A stretch of 64,000 bases of DNA from Cephalotus follicularis. Its lineage: Eukaryota > Streptophyta > Magnoliopsida > Oxalidales > Cephalotaceae. Below the pieces are notes generated by a model. The model was not told the DNA's origin. It saw only the letters and a list, made by a program, of their open reading frames with translations, and made no database searches. Position numbers and translations under genes: made by a program. Of this stretch, positions 31,906 through 42,904 are shown in pieces. Position 1 is the stretch's first letter. Each line of letters opens with the position of its first letter. The DNA lies in the NCBI GenBank assembly GCA_001972305.1, contig BDDD01000088.1:26147-90146 (forward strand). Direction: 5' to 3'.

Positions 31906-33009
31906 TGTCTACCTAAAAGTTGGATGCCTAAGGTCACTGCTATAGAAGAAGCAAAAGACCTCAATACTTTGCCACTTGAAGAGCTTCTTGGATCACTCAT
32001 GACACACAAAATGACAATAAAAAATCATGAAGATGGTGAAGAACAAGACAAGAAGAAAAAGAAATTCATAGCATTCAAATCTTCTACAGCGGATTCACGC
32101 GAAGAAGATAGTGATGATGAGATGGCCTTAATAACAAGGAGATTCAAAAAATTCTTAGCAAAGAAGAAGTTTGGCAACAAAAACTTTAAGAAGTCAATTC
32201 CCTCAAAATCCGAAACGAAGAACGAAGAAATCATATGCTTCGAATGCAACAAACCCGGACACTACAAAAGTGAATGTCCAAGGTTAAAGAAAGCCAAAGA
32301 AACAATCAAAAAGAAGAAAGCAATGCTAGCTACATGGTCGGACAGTGATGAATCTAGCTCTGAAGAAGAGGAGAACCAAGAAGTAGCACAATTAGCATTA
32401 ATGGCAATTGACGATCTTGATGAAGATGAAGATGAAAACGAGGTAAGTGAACTTCTTGAATTACTTGAAAAGTTTAGTCAAGAAAATACATCTCTCAAAA
32501 AGACAATAAAAGCACTTAATAAAGAGAATGTTAATTTAAAACATGAAATAGAATGTCTATCAAATAAATCCTTAGATAATAAGACTATATCTCTTGAAAA
32601 AGAAAATGAAACCCTAAAATTAGAAGTTGATGCTCTTAAGAAGACATTTTCAAAGTTTTCAAACAGTAGTGAAAAACTTGACAACCTTTTAGGACTTCAA
32701 AGGTGTGTTTTCAATAAGGCTAGCCCAGGTTATGATGAGATGAATAATGTTCAACATTTTCAAAAATATCTTGAAAAGAAAGATATTAAAAGGAACTCAT
32801 CTAGCATAACTTGTAACTATTGCAATAAAAATGGTCACACTACACACAACTGTTATCACAAGAAAAATGATATGCATAAGAGAATTATATTATTGAGAAA
32901 TCAAATGTTTAAGTTAAGAACTATATGGCTTCCAAAAGGAACATTTATCACTAACCCCCTGGACCCAAAGCAACTTGGGTACCAAAGTCTTCAACTTAAA
33001 CTCTATTGA
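31906..33009 (+). pseudogene. SIRE-type gag, N-terminally truncated
   Basis: An open frame of about 365 codons starts abruptly at LPKSWMPKVTAIEEAKDLNT, the middle of the SIRE gag (UBN2-type) domain, so the N-terminal half is lost. It then shows an acidic/Lys linker, a zinc knuckle CFECNKPGHYKSEC (32240-32281; C-x2-C-x4-H-x4-C), an acidic stretch rich in Ser/Glu, a long coiled coil (about 32440-32700) and a second knuckle CNYCNKNGHTTHNC (32813-32854). The frame itself is intact. It is fused directly to 5' LTR sequence, so no normal start codon or leader remains. Confidence 0.85.
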
Positions 33010-34483
33010 TTTGTAGATGTATCTAAAGACATCATCAAAAAGGAATCGGTGGTACCTTGATAGCGGATGCGCCAAACACATGACGGGTAACAAAAGCCTA
33101 TTTGTAACCTGGGAACCAAAAGAAGGAGGAAACGTAACCTTCAGAGACAACACAAAAGGACAAATCATTGGAACCGGTTCCATAGGTAATAAAAACATTA
33201 TTATCACTAATGTACTGCATGTTAAATGACTCAAACACAATCTCTTGAGCATGAGCAAATTGTGTGACAAGAATTGTAGAGTTATTTTCGAAAACACATC
33301 ATGTAGAATCATTGACAACAACAATAACGCTACCAAGTTTATTGGACAAAGAGAAGGCAATGTGTATGCTATAAATTTAAATGATCTTCAAAACCAAAAT
33401 GTTAAATGTCTTGTCTCTTTAAATGAAGATAGTTGGATGTGGCATAGAAGGCTTGGTCATGTTAGTATGAGAACTATTGCCAAGATTTTAAAACATGACT
33501 TAGTTAAAGGTCTTCCTAAATTGATTTTTCAAAAGGATAAAATCTGTGATGCTTGTCAACAAGGAAAACAAATTAGAGCAAGTTTCAAATCAACTAACAT
33601 TGTCTCAACTTCTAGGCAACTCGAACTACTTCATATGGATTTATTCGGTCCTATAAACATAAGAAGCTTAGGTGGTAAGTCTTATGCTTATGTTATTGTT
33701 GATGACTACACTAGGTACACATAGGTTTTCTTTTTAGCACATAAAAGTGAAGTTTTTACATTCTTTACAAATTTTTGTAAACATGTTCAAAAAGAAAAAG
33801 GACTTCCTATTTTGAAAATAAGAAGCGTTCATGGTAAAGAATTTGAAAATAACATTTTTGATAACTATTGCATTGAAAATGGTTTTAAACATGAATTTTC
33901 AACCCCTAGAACTCCACAACAAAATGGTGTTATGGAAAGGAGAAATAAAACTTTTGAAGAAATTACTAGAACCATGCTTTGCGAAAACAATCTTCCAAAG
34001 TACTTTTGGGCCGAAGCCACAAACACTGCATGTTACATTTTAAATGGAACATCGATAAGGCCAATTCTCAAAAAGACTCCATACGAGTTATGGAGAGAGA
34101 GAAAGCCTAACATAAGTCACTTCCGTGCCTTCGGATGCAAGTGTTTCATATACAACAACAGAAAGGATCAACTTGGTAAGTTCGACTCGAAAGCGGATGA
34201 AGGTATTTTTCTTGGATATTCACTTACCAGTAGAGCTTATAGATGTTTCAATAAACTAACATTGCTAGTAGAAGAGTCTATGCATGTTGTTTTTGATGAG
34301 ATACATGATTCAAGTACACATATGCATGATATCATAGACTTTCATGAACCTTATGAGAACATAGATGTAGAATCTAAGGATAGTTACCAACAAGACCTTG
34401 TAGATAAGACCTTTAAAGTAGTTAAAGATCACCCTCATAAGGCCATCCTTGGTAACATTCAACAAGGTATAGTTACGAGGTCT
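33010..34483 (+). pseudogene. SIRE-type protease and integrase, broken
   Basis: The copia protease site is WYLDSGCAKHMTGNKSLF (D-S-G, 33053-33108) and ends NVLHVK; a stop follows at 33227. The integrase N-terminus reads DSWMWHRRLGHVSMRTIAKI, then CDACQQGKQ. The catalytic core has LLHMDLFGP (first Asp) and RSVHGKEFEN, where the second catalytic Asp is Val (33827-33829). The Glu region reads TPQQNGVMERRNKT. A TAG at 33722 interrupts it. The frame then runs on to TRS at 34483, where the nested solo LTR begins. Reading resumes in frame with SANTCNYVAF after 36835. Confidence 0.85.
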
Positions 34484-36830
34484 TGTAATGACCCAAAATC
34501 CCATGTAAGATATTAATTATGGAAAATGATTGCTATTGTGTAAATTGGCAAATAGTTCAAGGGACCCGTAGTATGACCCTACGCTCGGGGGGTTCGGGGG
34601 TTCCGCTCTCTGGTGAGCGGACAGGGGGTCCCGCTGCCCAGTCAGCGGGCAGGGGCTCCCGGGCAGCGCCCCCGGAAGAAAATGGAATTTGGCTAAGTGA
34701 TGAGAAGGAAAACTGTCTTAAGCGCCGACCGTTCCACTTCAAGCGTCGACGCTTGGGTAGTAACGGTCGACGCTTAGACCCCTTCTATCTGCGCTTTAAA
34801 CCAGTACAGCGGTAAATTGGACAAAGCCCTCACACCGTCGACGCTTAGGGATAAAGAGTCGACGCTTTGGGCAACGGTCGACGCTCTAAATGTAAATGTC
34901 GACGCTTTGAAGACAAGTGTGCAGTTGACCTGGAGGAGACTTAAAGCGGTGACGCTTTGTAGGAAAGCATCAGCGCTTTAGTCGAGATAGAAGTGAAAAA
35001 CTCAGGTCAAGCCCGTGACCGCCGACGCTTAGAAAGAAAACGTCGACGCTTTGAGCTACAGACAAAACGCAAAATCTGACTTTTTGGCATTTTGTGAGTA
35101 AAAATCTTTAATTTTGGACACATGGCAGGCCAGGGAAGGATGATATGAGGTGTTATCTGGTAATCTAACAGGTGTAAACACTTGGATTGGTTGATTTTGA
35201 TCACATGGGTTGCCAAGAGAGAGAATTGAGTTGTGTGAGAGGGGGAGAAGACTTGCCTCCCAAGTAATCCTTCTATTTAATGGCTAAGAGGGTTGAACTC
35301 AGTCATTTTTGGCTGAGAAAGAAAGTGTTCCTCCTGAGAGTGAAGTGGAGAATTCGTGGAGAGTAAAAGAGAAAGAAATTCTAAAGCAAAGTAAGGAAAT
35401 TCTATACCCACTCTCTACAAAGTATCCCCTGTTTTGATTCAAAATTTTGTAGCAAATTGTTCGATTGATATCTTGTTCAATTCTTGATGAATTTTTGAAT
35501 GGTTGGATGTTTAGGAAACTTTAGGATGTCTTCTTTAAATGTTATGCTTTTCATGTTTCAAGATTCTATCTATTTCTTGACGAAAAGCCATGTTATAAAT
35601 TGCTGTTTGGGTACTGTTTTATTCCTGGATTATGCAGAAACTTCTTTAAATCATATATTTCTCGTTTATTGATTAAAAATTAAATGGTTGGATGTTTTGA
35701 AAACCTTAAGATGTCCTCTTTAACTGTTATGTTTTATGATTCTCGAAATTATGTCAAATTCTTGATGAGAATCAATGATTCATTTTACTGCTCATGCCCT
35801 ATTTTCTTATGGAACCAACCACTTTCAAAACTTCATAACGGATTCGATTCTCAACCAATTGTTATGATCTTGATCTTTCTGAATTCTTAAAGATGTATAC
35901 TTTAATGTTTATGTTTTAAGTTTTCACTGAAAAGGCTTATTTCTATATGAATTATCAGTTTTCGCAAAGCTATGCAAAACTGTTTTTATGAACTTATTTG
36001 AGTCAATTACTCAAATGAAGAGAAAAGTTTATGAATTGTGAAAGAAATGTTATGAAATAATTTTTATGATTTTTTTGAACTGATCACTCAAAGTAAATGA
36101 TGAATGAACCGCCCTTGGATTGCGATCCAAGGGGAATGGAGCGATATGCTCAATGTTAATGGAGAGAGATGCTCACGGACATGCATGTGATGTAAGGATA
36201 GTAGTCGGGGAGTGCACAATGCTCTGGTGAAGCGGTGTAAAGGGTTCATTAAGGTTTTTATGACTTCTATGTTTATGAAATGTTCTAATTACGAGTTTGT
36301 AATTAGAAAAGTGATATGCTTTATGAAATGTTCTAGTCATATGTATTGACTAGAAAAATGTCATGATGAAATGTGTTTATTTTAAAAACACCTTACTGAG
36401 CTATTTTGAGCTCATTCCTTTCAATGTTGTTTTCAAATAAAATGTTTTCAGGAAATGAATGAATGGAGATTACGAGCTTAGAGGAAGCTCTTAAGAAGGA
36501 GTTTTTGTGAAAGAAAGGCTATGCGATGATATTTGTATTAATGTTTTGATATGTAATAAGAACAAAGTTTTCCGCTGTATTAAATGTTTATGTAGAAGAA
36601 TGATCCTGTGTAATGTAGACCAACGATATGGTTATGACATCTTTATATAAGATGATTATGTGTAAAGTTTGAATTTAAGATTATGTATGATGTTGCAAGA
36701 CATGAGTTTATGGTATAGTGTACTTTTAGAGAATAGTACCAAAGGATGTAACGTTTCACACCCAACGTAACGCAACCGATCCTCGGAGTTCACTTTGAGC
36801 GATTAGCGAGCTCGGGTCGGGGTCGTGACA
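34484..36830 (+). repeat. Solo LTR inside SIRE pol, with TCGA-word array and putative intron
   Basis: Starts TGTAATGACCC, ends GGGTCGGGGTCGTGACA, flanked by the perfect duplication GGTCT (34479-34483, 36831-36835). Sense is probably plus, because the terminal words fit the sense strand of the gag-bearing element at 42910-51014. It holds a palindrome array (34715-35060), a weak TATA-like CTATTTAATGG (about 35270), a purine-rich leader, a donor AAA|GTAAGG at 35391 and an acceptor TGTTTTCAG ending at 36451 after ACTGAGCTATTTTGAGCTCA. The putative intron is 1061 bp. Confidence 0.85.
34715..35060. repeat. TCGA-word array in the solo LTR within SIRE pol
   Basis: About ten words of the GTCGACGCTT type, including the 16-bp palindrome CAAGCGTCGACGCTTG near 34740. 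The word is that of the Athila-like LTR, but here it lies in an LTR with different ends. Confidence 0.85.
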
Positions 36831-36835
36831 GGTCT

Positions 36836-38404
36836 AGTGCAAATACTTGTAATTATGTTGCATTTCTTTCTCATATTGAGCCTAAGACTTTTCTTGAAGC
36901 TGAAAAGGATGAAAACTGGATAGTTGCTATGCAAGAGGAATTAAACCAGGTTGAGCGAAACAAGGTTTGGTTTTTAGTACCTAGACCTAAGGATCACTCT
37001 GTTATAGGGACTAAATGGATTTTTAGAAATAAATTGGATAATCAAGGAGTGATAGTTAGAAACAAAGCTAGATTAGTTACTCAAGGTTTTTTATAAGAAG
37101 AAGGTATAGATTATGATGAAACATATGCACCTGTTGCTAGATTAGAATCTATTCGTTTATTACTTGCATTTGCCTGTTTTAAAGATTTCAAATTGTATCA
37201 AATGGATGTAAAAATTTCCTTTTTGAATGGTTTTATAAAAGAAGAAGTGTATGTGGAACAACCTCAATGTTTTGAGGACCATTTCTTTCCAAACCATGTC
37301 TTTAAACTAAGCAAAGCTTTATATGGTCTCAAACAAGCCCCTCGAGCTTGGTATGAGAGATTGACAAATTTTTTGAATGAAAATGATTTTAAACGAGGAA
37401 ATGTTGATATAACACTTTTTACAAAATCAAAAGGCAATGATTTACTAGTAGTATAAATATATGTCGATGATATTATTTTTGGATCGACTAACGAATCTTT
37501 ATGCAAGGAATTTTCTAACACTATGAAGTCAGAATTTGAAATGAGGTTGATGGGAGAACTCAACTTCTTCCTTGGACTTCAAGTTACACAAACCAAAGAG
37601 GGAATCTTCATCAACAAAACTAAGTACGTAAAAGAAATTCTCAAAAAGTTTGGAATGGAGAACGCTAAAACAAGTAAGACTCCTATGAGCACTTATACAA
37701 AGCTTGACAAAGACGAACAAGGTAAAAATGTTGATCAAAAGCTTTATAGAAGCATGATAGGTTCATTATTGTATCTAACTACTAGTAGACCTGATATATT
37801 GTTTAGTGTTTGCTTGTGTGCTTGTTTTCAACCAAACCCTAAACAATCTCATTTGTTTGCTGTTAAACGTATTCTCAAATATCTTGCATATACACCTACT
37901 TTAGGCTTATGGTATTCCCGAGACTCTAGTTTTGATTTACACTCATATTCGGATGCCGACTTTGGTGGATATAAAGTTGATCACAAGAGCACTAGTGGCT
38001 CATGCCAATACCTAGGAAGTATGCTTATTTCCTGGTTCAGCAAAAAGCAAAATTCTGTTGCGTTGTCTACCACTGAAGTTGAATATATTGTTGTAGGTAG
38101 TTGTTGTGCACATATTTTATGGCAAAAGCAACAATTGATAGACTATGGTGTTTGTGTGAAAGATGTCTCTATAAAATGTGATAATACTAGTAGTATTTGT
38201 CTTACTAAGAACCCTGTTCATCATTCAAGAAAAAAACATATTGATATTAGATATCACTTTTTAAGAGAGCATGTTGAAAATGGACATATTATTTTAGAAT
38301 ATATTCCTACGGAAAAACAAGTTGCTGACATTTTTACTAAGCCTTTAGATGAAAATTCTTTTTCAAAATTTAGAAGAGAACTTGGCTTATGTGATATTGA
38401 CTGA
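36836..38404 (+). pseudogene. SIRE-type reverse transcriptase and RNase H, broken
   Basis: Copia reverse transcriptase blocks: NWIVAMQEELNQVERNKVW, GTKWIFRNKLDNQGVIVRNK, YDETYAPVARLESIRLLLAF, QMDVKISFLNGFIKEEVYVE (K-I for the usual K-S/T-A), YGLKQAPRAWYERL and the active site IYVDDIIFGST (37458-37490) with both Asp kept. RNase H: WFSKKQNSVALSTTEVEYI, KCDNTSSICLTKNPVHHSRK and HIDIRYHFLREHVENGHI, ending LGLCDID at 38404. Stops at 37094 and 37454 break the first half; from 37523 on the frame is open for 293 codons. The N-terminal part of the linker follows the nested LTR directly. Confidence 0.88.
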
Positions 38405-38514
38405 ATGTTTTGATGGTTATGTTTGTGATTGCTTAAATAGATAGTAAGATGTGTTTGAATATCTTGCTTTTAAACTTGTTCTGTTTTAAGCTTGATCTGC
38501 TTGATTTTCTGACC
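38405..38514. other. Spacer after SIRE RNase H
   Basis: AT-rich spacer between the pol stop codon and the internal palindrome array. No gene seen. Confidence 0.6.
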
Positions 38515-38715
38515 AAACACGTCGATCTCTTTTCAAAGACATCGATGTCTTTAAAACACATCGATCTCTTTCATAACGCATCGATGATATTTAAAACACA
38601 TCGTTTTCTTGTTCTTTAGATCGATGCTTTTCGTTTTTTTTAAGAAAGCGTCGATGCCTTTGTAATCACGTCGATGTCTTTTACCTTTCATCGATTTTCT
38701 TCATAAAAACGTCGA
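38515..38715. repeat. Internal TCGA-word array upstream of the SIRE extra ORF
   Basis: About ten words such as AAAGACATCGATGTCTTT, CATCGATCTCTTTC, GCGTCGATGCC and ACGTCGACTCCC in 200 bp, outside the LTRs. The array ends about 200 bp before the ATG at 38919. A pyrimidine-rich leader (CATCTCTCTTCCTC and similar, 38760-38880) follows. The layout imitates the array-TATA-leader order of the LTRs, although the only TATA-like word here is a weak CATAAAAA at about 38702. Confidence 0.8.
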
Positions 38716-38918
38716 CTCCCTTCTCCACTCTCACCTTACCCTCACCCTGAACATTTCTGAAAAAAATTTCTCCCTCTAAATTTTTTTTAATCGTTCTAAT
38801 CACTCTTACAACTTCTACTCTATCATCTCTCTTCCTCAAACTCTTCTTTTCTTCTTCCAATTCCTGTTATCTTCCTATTTTTGTTTTTGTTTGTTGTGCA
38901 TTCCAACTGTTTGACAAA

Positions 38919-40250
38919 ATGCCTAGAACAAAATCTACTAGCATAAAGAAGGCTTCTAGCTCTTCCCAACCTAAGAAAATTGGCTCTAAGAGGAAGCTTA
39001 ACATTCGGGAACCTTCTCCCGATCCCGCTCTTCAATCGGATTCCGAATCTGAAGAAGAAATTCCTCTCCGCAATGTTGCATTTGTTGACAAAAGGGTAAT
39101 GGGTGGTAGGAACATAGATTTATCCTTTTGTTCCAATGAGTTTTCTTTTGTTTCTTGGCTAGAAGAATTACATCTCATTCCTTTAGATCAAATTCAGGAC
39201 ATGTTGTATGTCAAGCTTGTCAAAGAGTTTTACATGAACTTAAGGATTGTTTCTAGTCCTCATGAAGAATTTTCCCTCTCTTCAACTGTCAAAGGTCAAA
39301 GAATCTTTTTAAATGATAGGATTCTTGCATCAATTCTTCATATTCCTCACAACGGCTTGTATATCTTTGAATACAAGAAATGTCCGGAAGTCGAAGGTTT
39401 TCACCCAAACAACATTTTATCAATTCTCTACCCTAATGATCCAAACATTCATCCCAACATGTCCCTTTGCACAAACAAGCTCTCGGTTGATCATTGTCTT
39501 TTACATCTCCTCATTGTTCATCAATTTCTTCCTACCAGTGGTGGTTATGCAAAACTCACTAGGATGCAAGAATTCCTAATGTGGTGCATCATTTCCAAAA
39601 ATGAGTTTTGTTATCCACTACTTATGCTCCACACGATGGTGCGTGCCTTTTCACAGAAGAAATATGTCCTTCCTTTTGGTTGCATCTTAACCAAAATCTT
39701 CCGATACCATGATGTACGTCTTGAAGGGGAGATTGGAACTAAGCTGAAGAAGGAAGATACCTACAACAAAAGCACTTTGAATCGCATGGGCTGGAAGAAA
39801 CAAGATGGCAATTGGACTTACTGTCCAAAAAGTGACCAAGGCCAGAAAATTGAGAGAGAAGAACATGAAGAGATCCCTCCTTGGGAAGCACAAGAAGCAC
39901 CACCTGCTCAAACTCATGGCTCTTCTTCTACCAGTGAGTATGATCGGATGATGGAATTCATGAGCGCTCGATTTGATGCATTGAATACTAGGTTCGACTC
40001 GATGGAAGCATCAATTGAAGGAAAATTCCAGCAAGTAAATTCGCGCCTCGAAAATTTGGAAAAGGATCACATGACTATTCGATCCGACTTTGAGACGATA
40101 GAAGACACAATCTACTATGACTTACATGTCAGCAAAAGAGGTCTCAAGCGCTTGGAACGAAAGCTTGCTGCATCCAAGACAATCGACATATGCGAAGATA
40201 CCTTAGGCGATGAATCTTCTCATGATTCCGATCCTCCTCCTGAATGCTGA
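38919..40250 (+). CDS. SIRE extra ORF (ORF3), putative plant transposon protein
   Basis: Uninterrupted 443-codon ORF, ATG 38919 to TGA, the longest in the window. The N-terminus is basic and Ser-rich with a nuclear-signal-like stretch (KKIGSKRKL, residues about 20-28). Residues about 60-300 form a globular domain with NEFSFVSWLEELHLIPLDQI, VKGQRIFLNDRILASILHIP and PTSGGYAKLTRMQEFLMWCI, resembling the 'putative plant transposon protein' family found in retroelements. Residues about 340-420 are a heptad-like coiled coil (MMEFMSARFDALNTRFDSME and following). The C-terminus is acidic. SIRE elements often carry an ORF here called envelope-like, but I see no signal peptide and no clear membrane segment, so envelope function is not supported. 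Gag, integrase and reverse transcriptase of the same copy are broken while this frame is clean. Confidence 0.8.
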   Translation: MPRTKSTSIKKASSSSQPKKIGSKRKLNIREPSPDPALQSDSESEEEIPLRNVAFVDKRVMGGRNIDLSFCSNEFSFVSWLEELHLIPLDQIQDMLYVKLVKEFYMNLRIVSSPHEEFSLSSTVKGQRIFLNDRILASILHIPHNGLYIFEYKKCPEVEGFHPNNILSILYPNDPNIHPNMSLCTNKLSVDHCLLHLLIVHQFLPTSGGYAKLTRMQEFLMWCIISKNEFCYPLLMLHTMVRAFSQKKYVLPFGCILTKIFRYHDVRLEGEIGTKLKKEDTYNKSTLNRMGWKKQDGNWTYCPKSDQGQKIEREEHEEIPPWEAQEAPPAQTHGSSSTSEYDRMMEFMSARFDALNTRFDSMEASIEGKFQQVNSRLENLEKDHMTIRSDFETIEDTIYYDLHVSKRGLKRLERKLAASKTIDICEDTLGDESSHDSDPPPEC

Positions 40251-40730
40251 TTCTTGATTGCTGTTTCTTGCTGTTATAGCTTTAACAAGTTTTTGTTGTA
40301 ATCAAACAAGTTGTTTATGTTTTTTTAAAACTTCTATTGTGTTATAAGACAAGTGTTTGTTAATGAAATGTTTTCTATTATATATCATAATAGTGTGTTT
40401 TATACTGTTGATATTATGGTGTTATATATTGCTGATTCTTGATACTGAGATGTTATTAATCATATTATGATGATATTGATGTTATTAAAATGTTTTTTTT
40501 ACCCTCGCTTTTATTAAGGGGGAGCTAATTACATCTAACTTTTTGATGCTATCCAAAAATTGGGGAGATAGAGCTCAATAGCTTTCAATAGAACTTTCTT
40601 TTATGAACCTTTCAAGAAGGGGAGATAGCTCAATTGGATATTGCTTAATTATGCTTATTATGGGAAATAGCTCAATTGATATTGCTTATGTTCTATGATT
40701 ATGCTTTTTATGAGCAAATTTTTGTCATCA
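40251..40730. other. SIRE 3' noncoding region
   Basis: AT-rich. Phrases of the type GGGGAGATAGCTCAAT recur about three times (40560-40690), and (A/T)GGGGAG runs recur. No gene seen. Confidence 0.6.
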
Positions 40731-40731
40731 T

Positions 40732-40746
40732 CAAAAATGGGGAGAT
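40732..40746 (+). promoter_or_regulatory. Polypurine tract of the SIRE-type element
   Basis: CAAAAATGGGGAGAT directly precedes the 3' LTR. This is the usual SIRE polypurine motif. Confidence 0.8.
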
Positions 40747-41960
40747 TGTTGATGTTTTAGTCTCAATCCTAGTTTTGATGATAACATATTTGCATTTAAC
40801 AAAGTTCACTTAATGTGCAAGATGTTAGAAAGATTCACAAAAGGCAAAAGACAATTTTAAAGAAAAGACATCGATCCCTTTTCAAGAAGACATCGACGTC
40901 TTTGAGCTACCAAAGTTACAGGCCACTTTTGAAGAAAGACATCGATCCCTTTTCAAGAAGACATCGATGTTTTTAGTGCACAAAAGTTACAGGTCGATTT
41001 TGAATAAAGACATCGATCCTTGTATGTGAAGACATCGACGTCCAACAAAAGACATCGATCCTTTTCCTTCGACATCGATGTGTTTAAAGACTCAACTGCA
41101 AAATCCAGAGAAGACATCGATCCTTTAAGAAGACATCGATGCGATGCTCATAACCTCAAATGCTTGGATACATTCCCAGAAAAGACATCGATGCCCATGA
41201 AAGACATCGACGTCTTTTCAAATTATTTGACCCGGGAATTAAGGAACGACTAGTTAACCCACTTGCAACGGCTAGTAACCTACAAAGACATCGACTCCTT
41301 TCAAAAGACATCGACGTCTTTATCTCAGCAGGCATAAAAATAGAGTTGCATCAACACATCATTTTTATATCTTAAATCTTCATGATTTATGCAACGGCTA
41401 CAAGACTTTTTTTACTATATAAAGGAAGATCCAAAACCTTCAAGATAGAGAGACACAACAATCAAGAAACAAAGAATTCAAGCATTCTAGTAAATCTCAT
41501 TCTACAAAGCTCAAGTGTTCTAAAGTGTACTAAAAAAGCTTCATAGCTCTATCCTTTGAGTTCTTCCTTGTGATTCCAATTGTGTTCTGTATTATAAGCT
41601 AGATCAAACCTATTGAGAGGTTATTTTGTAAACACAATTACAAACACTTGAAAAAGAGGTGAATCCTCTAAGGTCTTGAGATCAAGGTCTTGTGATTGAG
41701 TTCAATCACCAAAAGTGTAGGGCGTAACGAATTGCTACCATAATAAATTCGAGATAGTGGAAACTCAAGGAGCTCCCTTGGGAAAAGTGGACGTAGGCAA
41801 GAGTTAGCCAAACCGAATTCTTCTCTCTTTACACTCTTGAGACGCGACCATCCACATCCATACTCAAACACTTATCTGGCATGCTTACATTGAATGTAAT
41901 CCAAAACATGCGAGAATCGACAACTTTTAAACAACTTCAATATGCGGAATATTTTGTTCA
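40747..41960 (+). repeat. 3' LTR of the SIRE-type element
   Basis: Contains the palindrome array (40855-41320), a TATA box (41416-41423) and the transcribed part. The last 120 bp are diverged, and the end is placed at ATATTTTGTTCA by resemblance to the solo LTR. A module of about 70 bp (GACATCGATCCCTTTTCAAG, then AAGTTACAGG) is repeated near 40860 and 40935 but missing from the 5' LTR. Confidence 0.82.
40855..41320. repeat. TCGA-word array in SIRE 3' LTR
   Basis: About 18 copies of AAAGACATCGAT / GACATCGACGTC words, more than in the 5' LTR because of extra modules at 40853-40968. The array ends about 95 bp before the TATA box. Confidence 0.88.
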
Positions 41961-42904
41961 AATATCTTAATTAATAATGACAAAATATTGGCATCCATGA
42001 TCATACAAATATCTGGTTACAAACCATGTGAATCAAATACATATATGATCAACTCAAACTTAATATAAGCAGACCAATATGAAAATAATAACATAAAGTA
42101 GGTCGTCATCCATAAGCAGCTACTGAGCTATATAATCACTTACCGTTACTCCATACACTCTAACATATATTATCACACCCCTTCAGAGAATGGATCAGCA
42201 ACTTGGGCTTGGTAGAAAAACTCCATATGCTATGAAGTATATAGATATCACAGATATAAATGCGTGCCATGTTAAATGCATGAATGCCACTTATGGTCAA
42301 CTCGTCTTATACCGGTGTATATGCTATAGGACCTAACCATACAAATCTACCCGTACATCTATCAGAAAAGCTATACCATGTGTGGAAGCACACTCACACA
42401 CACCTATAGAGTTAATGAGCCAGGTTTGGAGACCTAGTCGTCAGTAGTTCATGTCAACGAAAGCTCAGTCTAAGATTGCCTAGTTGCTCATGGTCGTGTC
42501 CACGAGAGCTTGATCTGGGTCATCTAGTTGCTCGTGGTTTGTGTCCACGAGACCTCAACTAGAAAGTGAAGTCAATCAGTTGAAAGAAAGAACTTATGAG
42601 GTCACTCTAATAGGCTCAAACAAACAAGTAAGGATATACCACATCTCATTTCCATTTCCATAATAACCTATGAACATAATCAATTCATTTGGCGAAGATT
42701 GATCCACGATTGATTCATTTTAAAAATGTACTAAAACCATGTTTAAAAACCATAAACGAGGCTAAGGAATTTTTTGAAAGAAAACCATTTAGAGAAAATA
42801 CCATAACAGCCTTCAACAAACTCAACTAGACAAACTTAGGAAAAGTATCATTGAGTTTCAAGAAAGACAACGATGTTTTCCTTTGTTCCTTCAAGTCTGT
42901 GAGA
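41961..42904. other. Unclassified repetitive sequence left of the gag-only element
   Basis: No coding domain was recognised. It has LTR-like character: near-repeats GTTGCTCATGGTCGTGTCCACGAGAGCT / GTTGCTCGTGGTTTGTGTCCACGAGACCT at about 42483-42560 and a few degenerate TCGA-like words at its right edge. CAAAC at 42905-42909 is the left target duplication of the element that follows. The sequence continues at 51020. Confidence 0.5.

Larger units (their letters stand above)
31204..41960 (+). mobile_element. SIRE-type Ty1/copia retrotransposon with extra ORF
   Basis: The 5' LTR remnant starts TGTTGACGTTTTAG (31204) and the 3' LTR starts TGTTGATGTTTTAG (40747). Between them lie truncated gag, protease and integrase, a nested solo LTR (34484-36830), reverse transcriptase and RNase H, a palindrome array, an intact extra ORF (38919-40250) and a polypurine tract. 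Gag type, gene order and a large ORF between RNase H and the 3' LTR point to the SIRE lineage. The 3' LTR end at 41960 is set by resemblance to the solo SIRE LTR at 43663-44938. I found no matching target duplication (left flank GTTTT), so one end may have been rearranged. Confidence 0.85.

Noticed and set aside
38919..40250. Retroviral-type envelope protein
   Set aside because: No signal peptide, no clear transmembrane segment and no cleavage-like site are visible. The domain pattern fits the putative plant transposon protein family.
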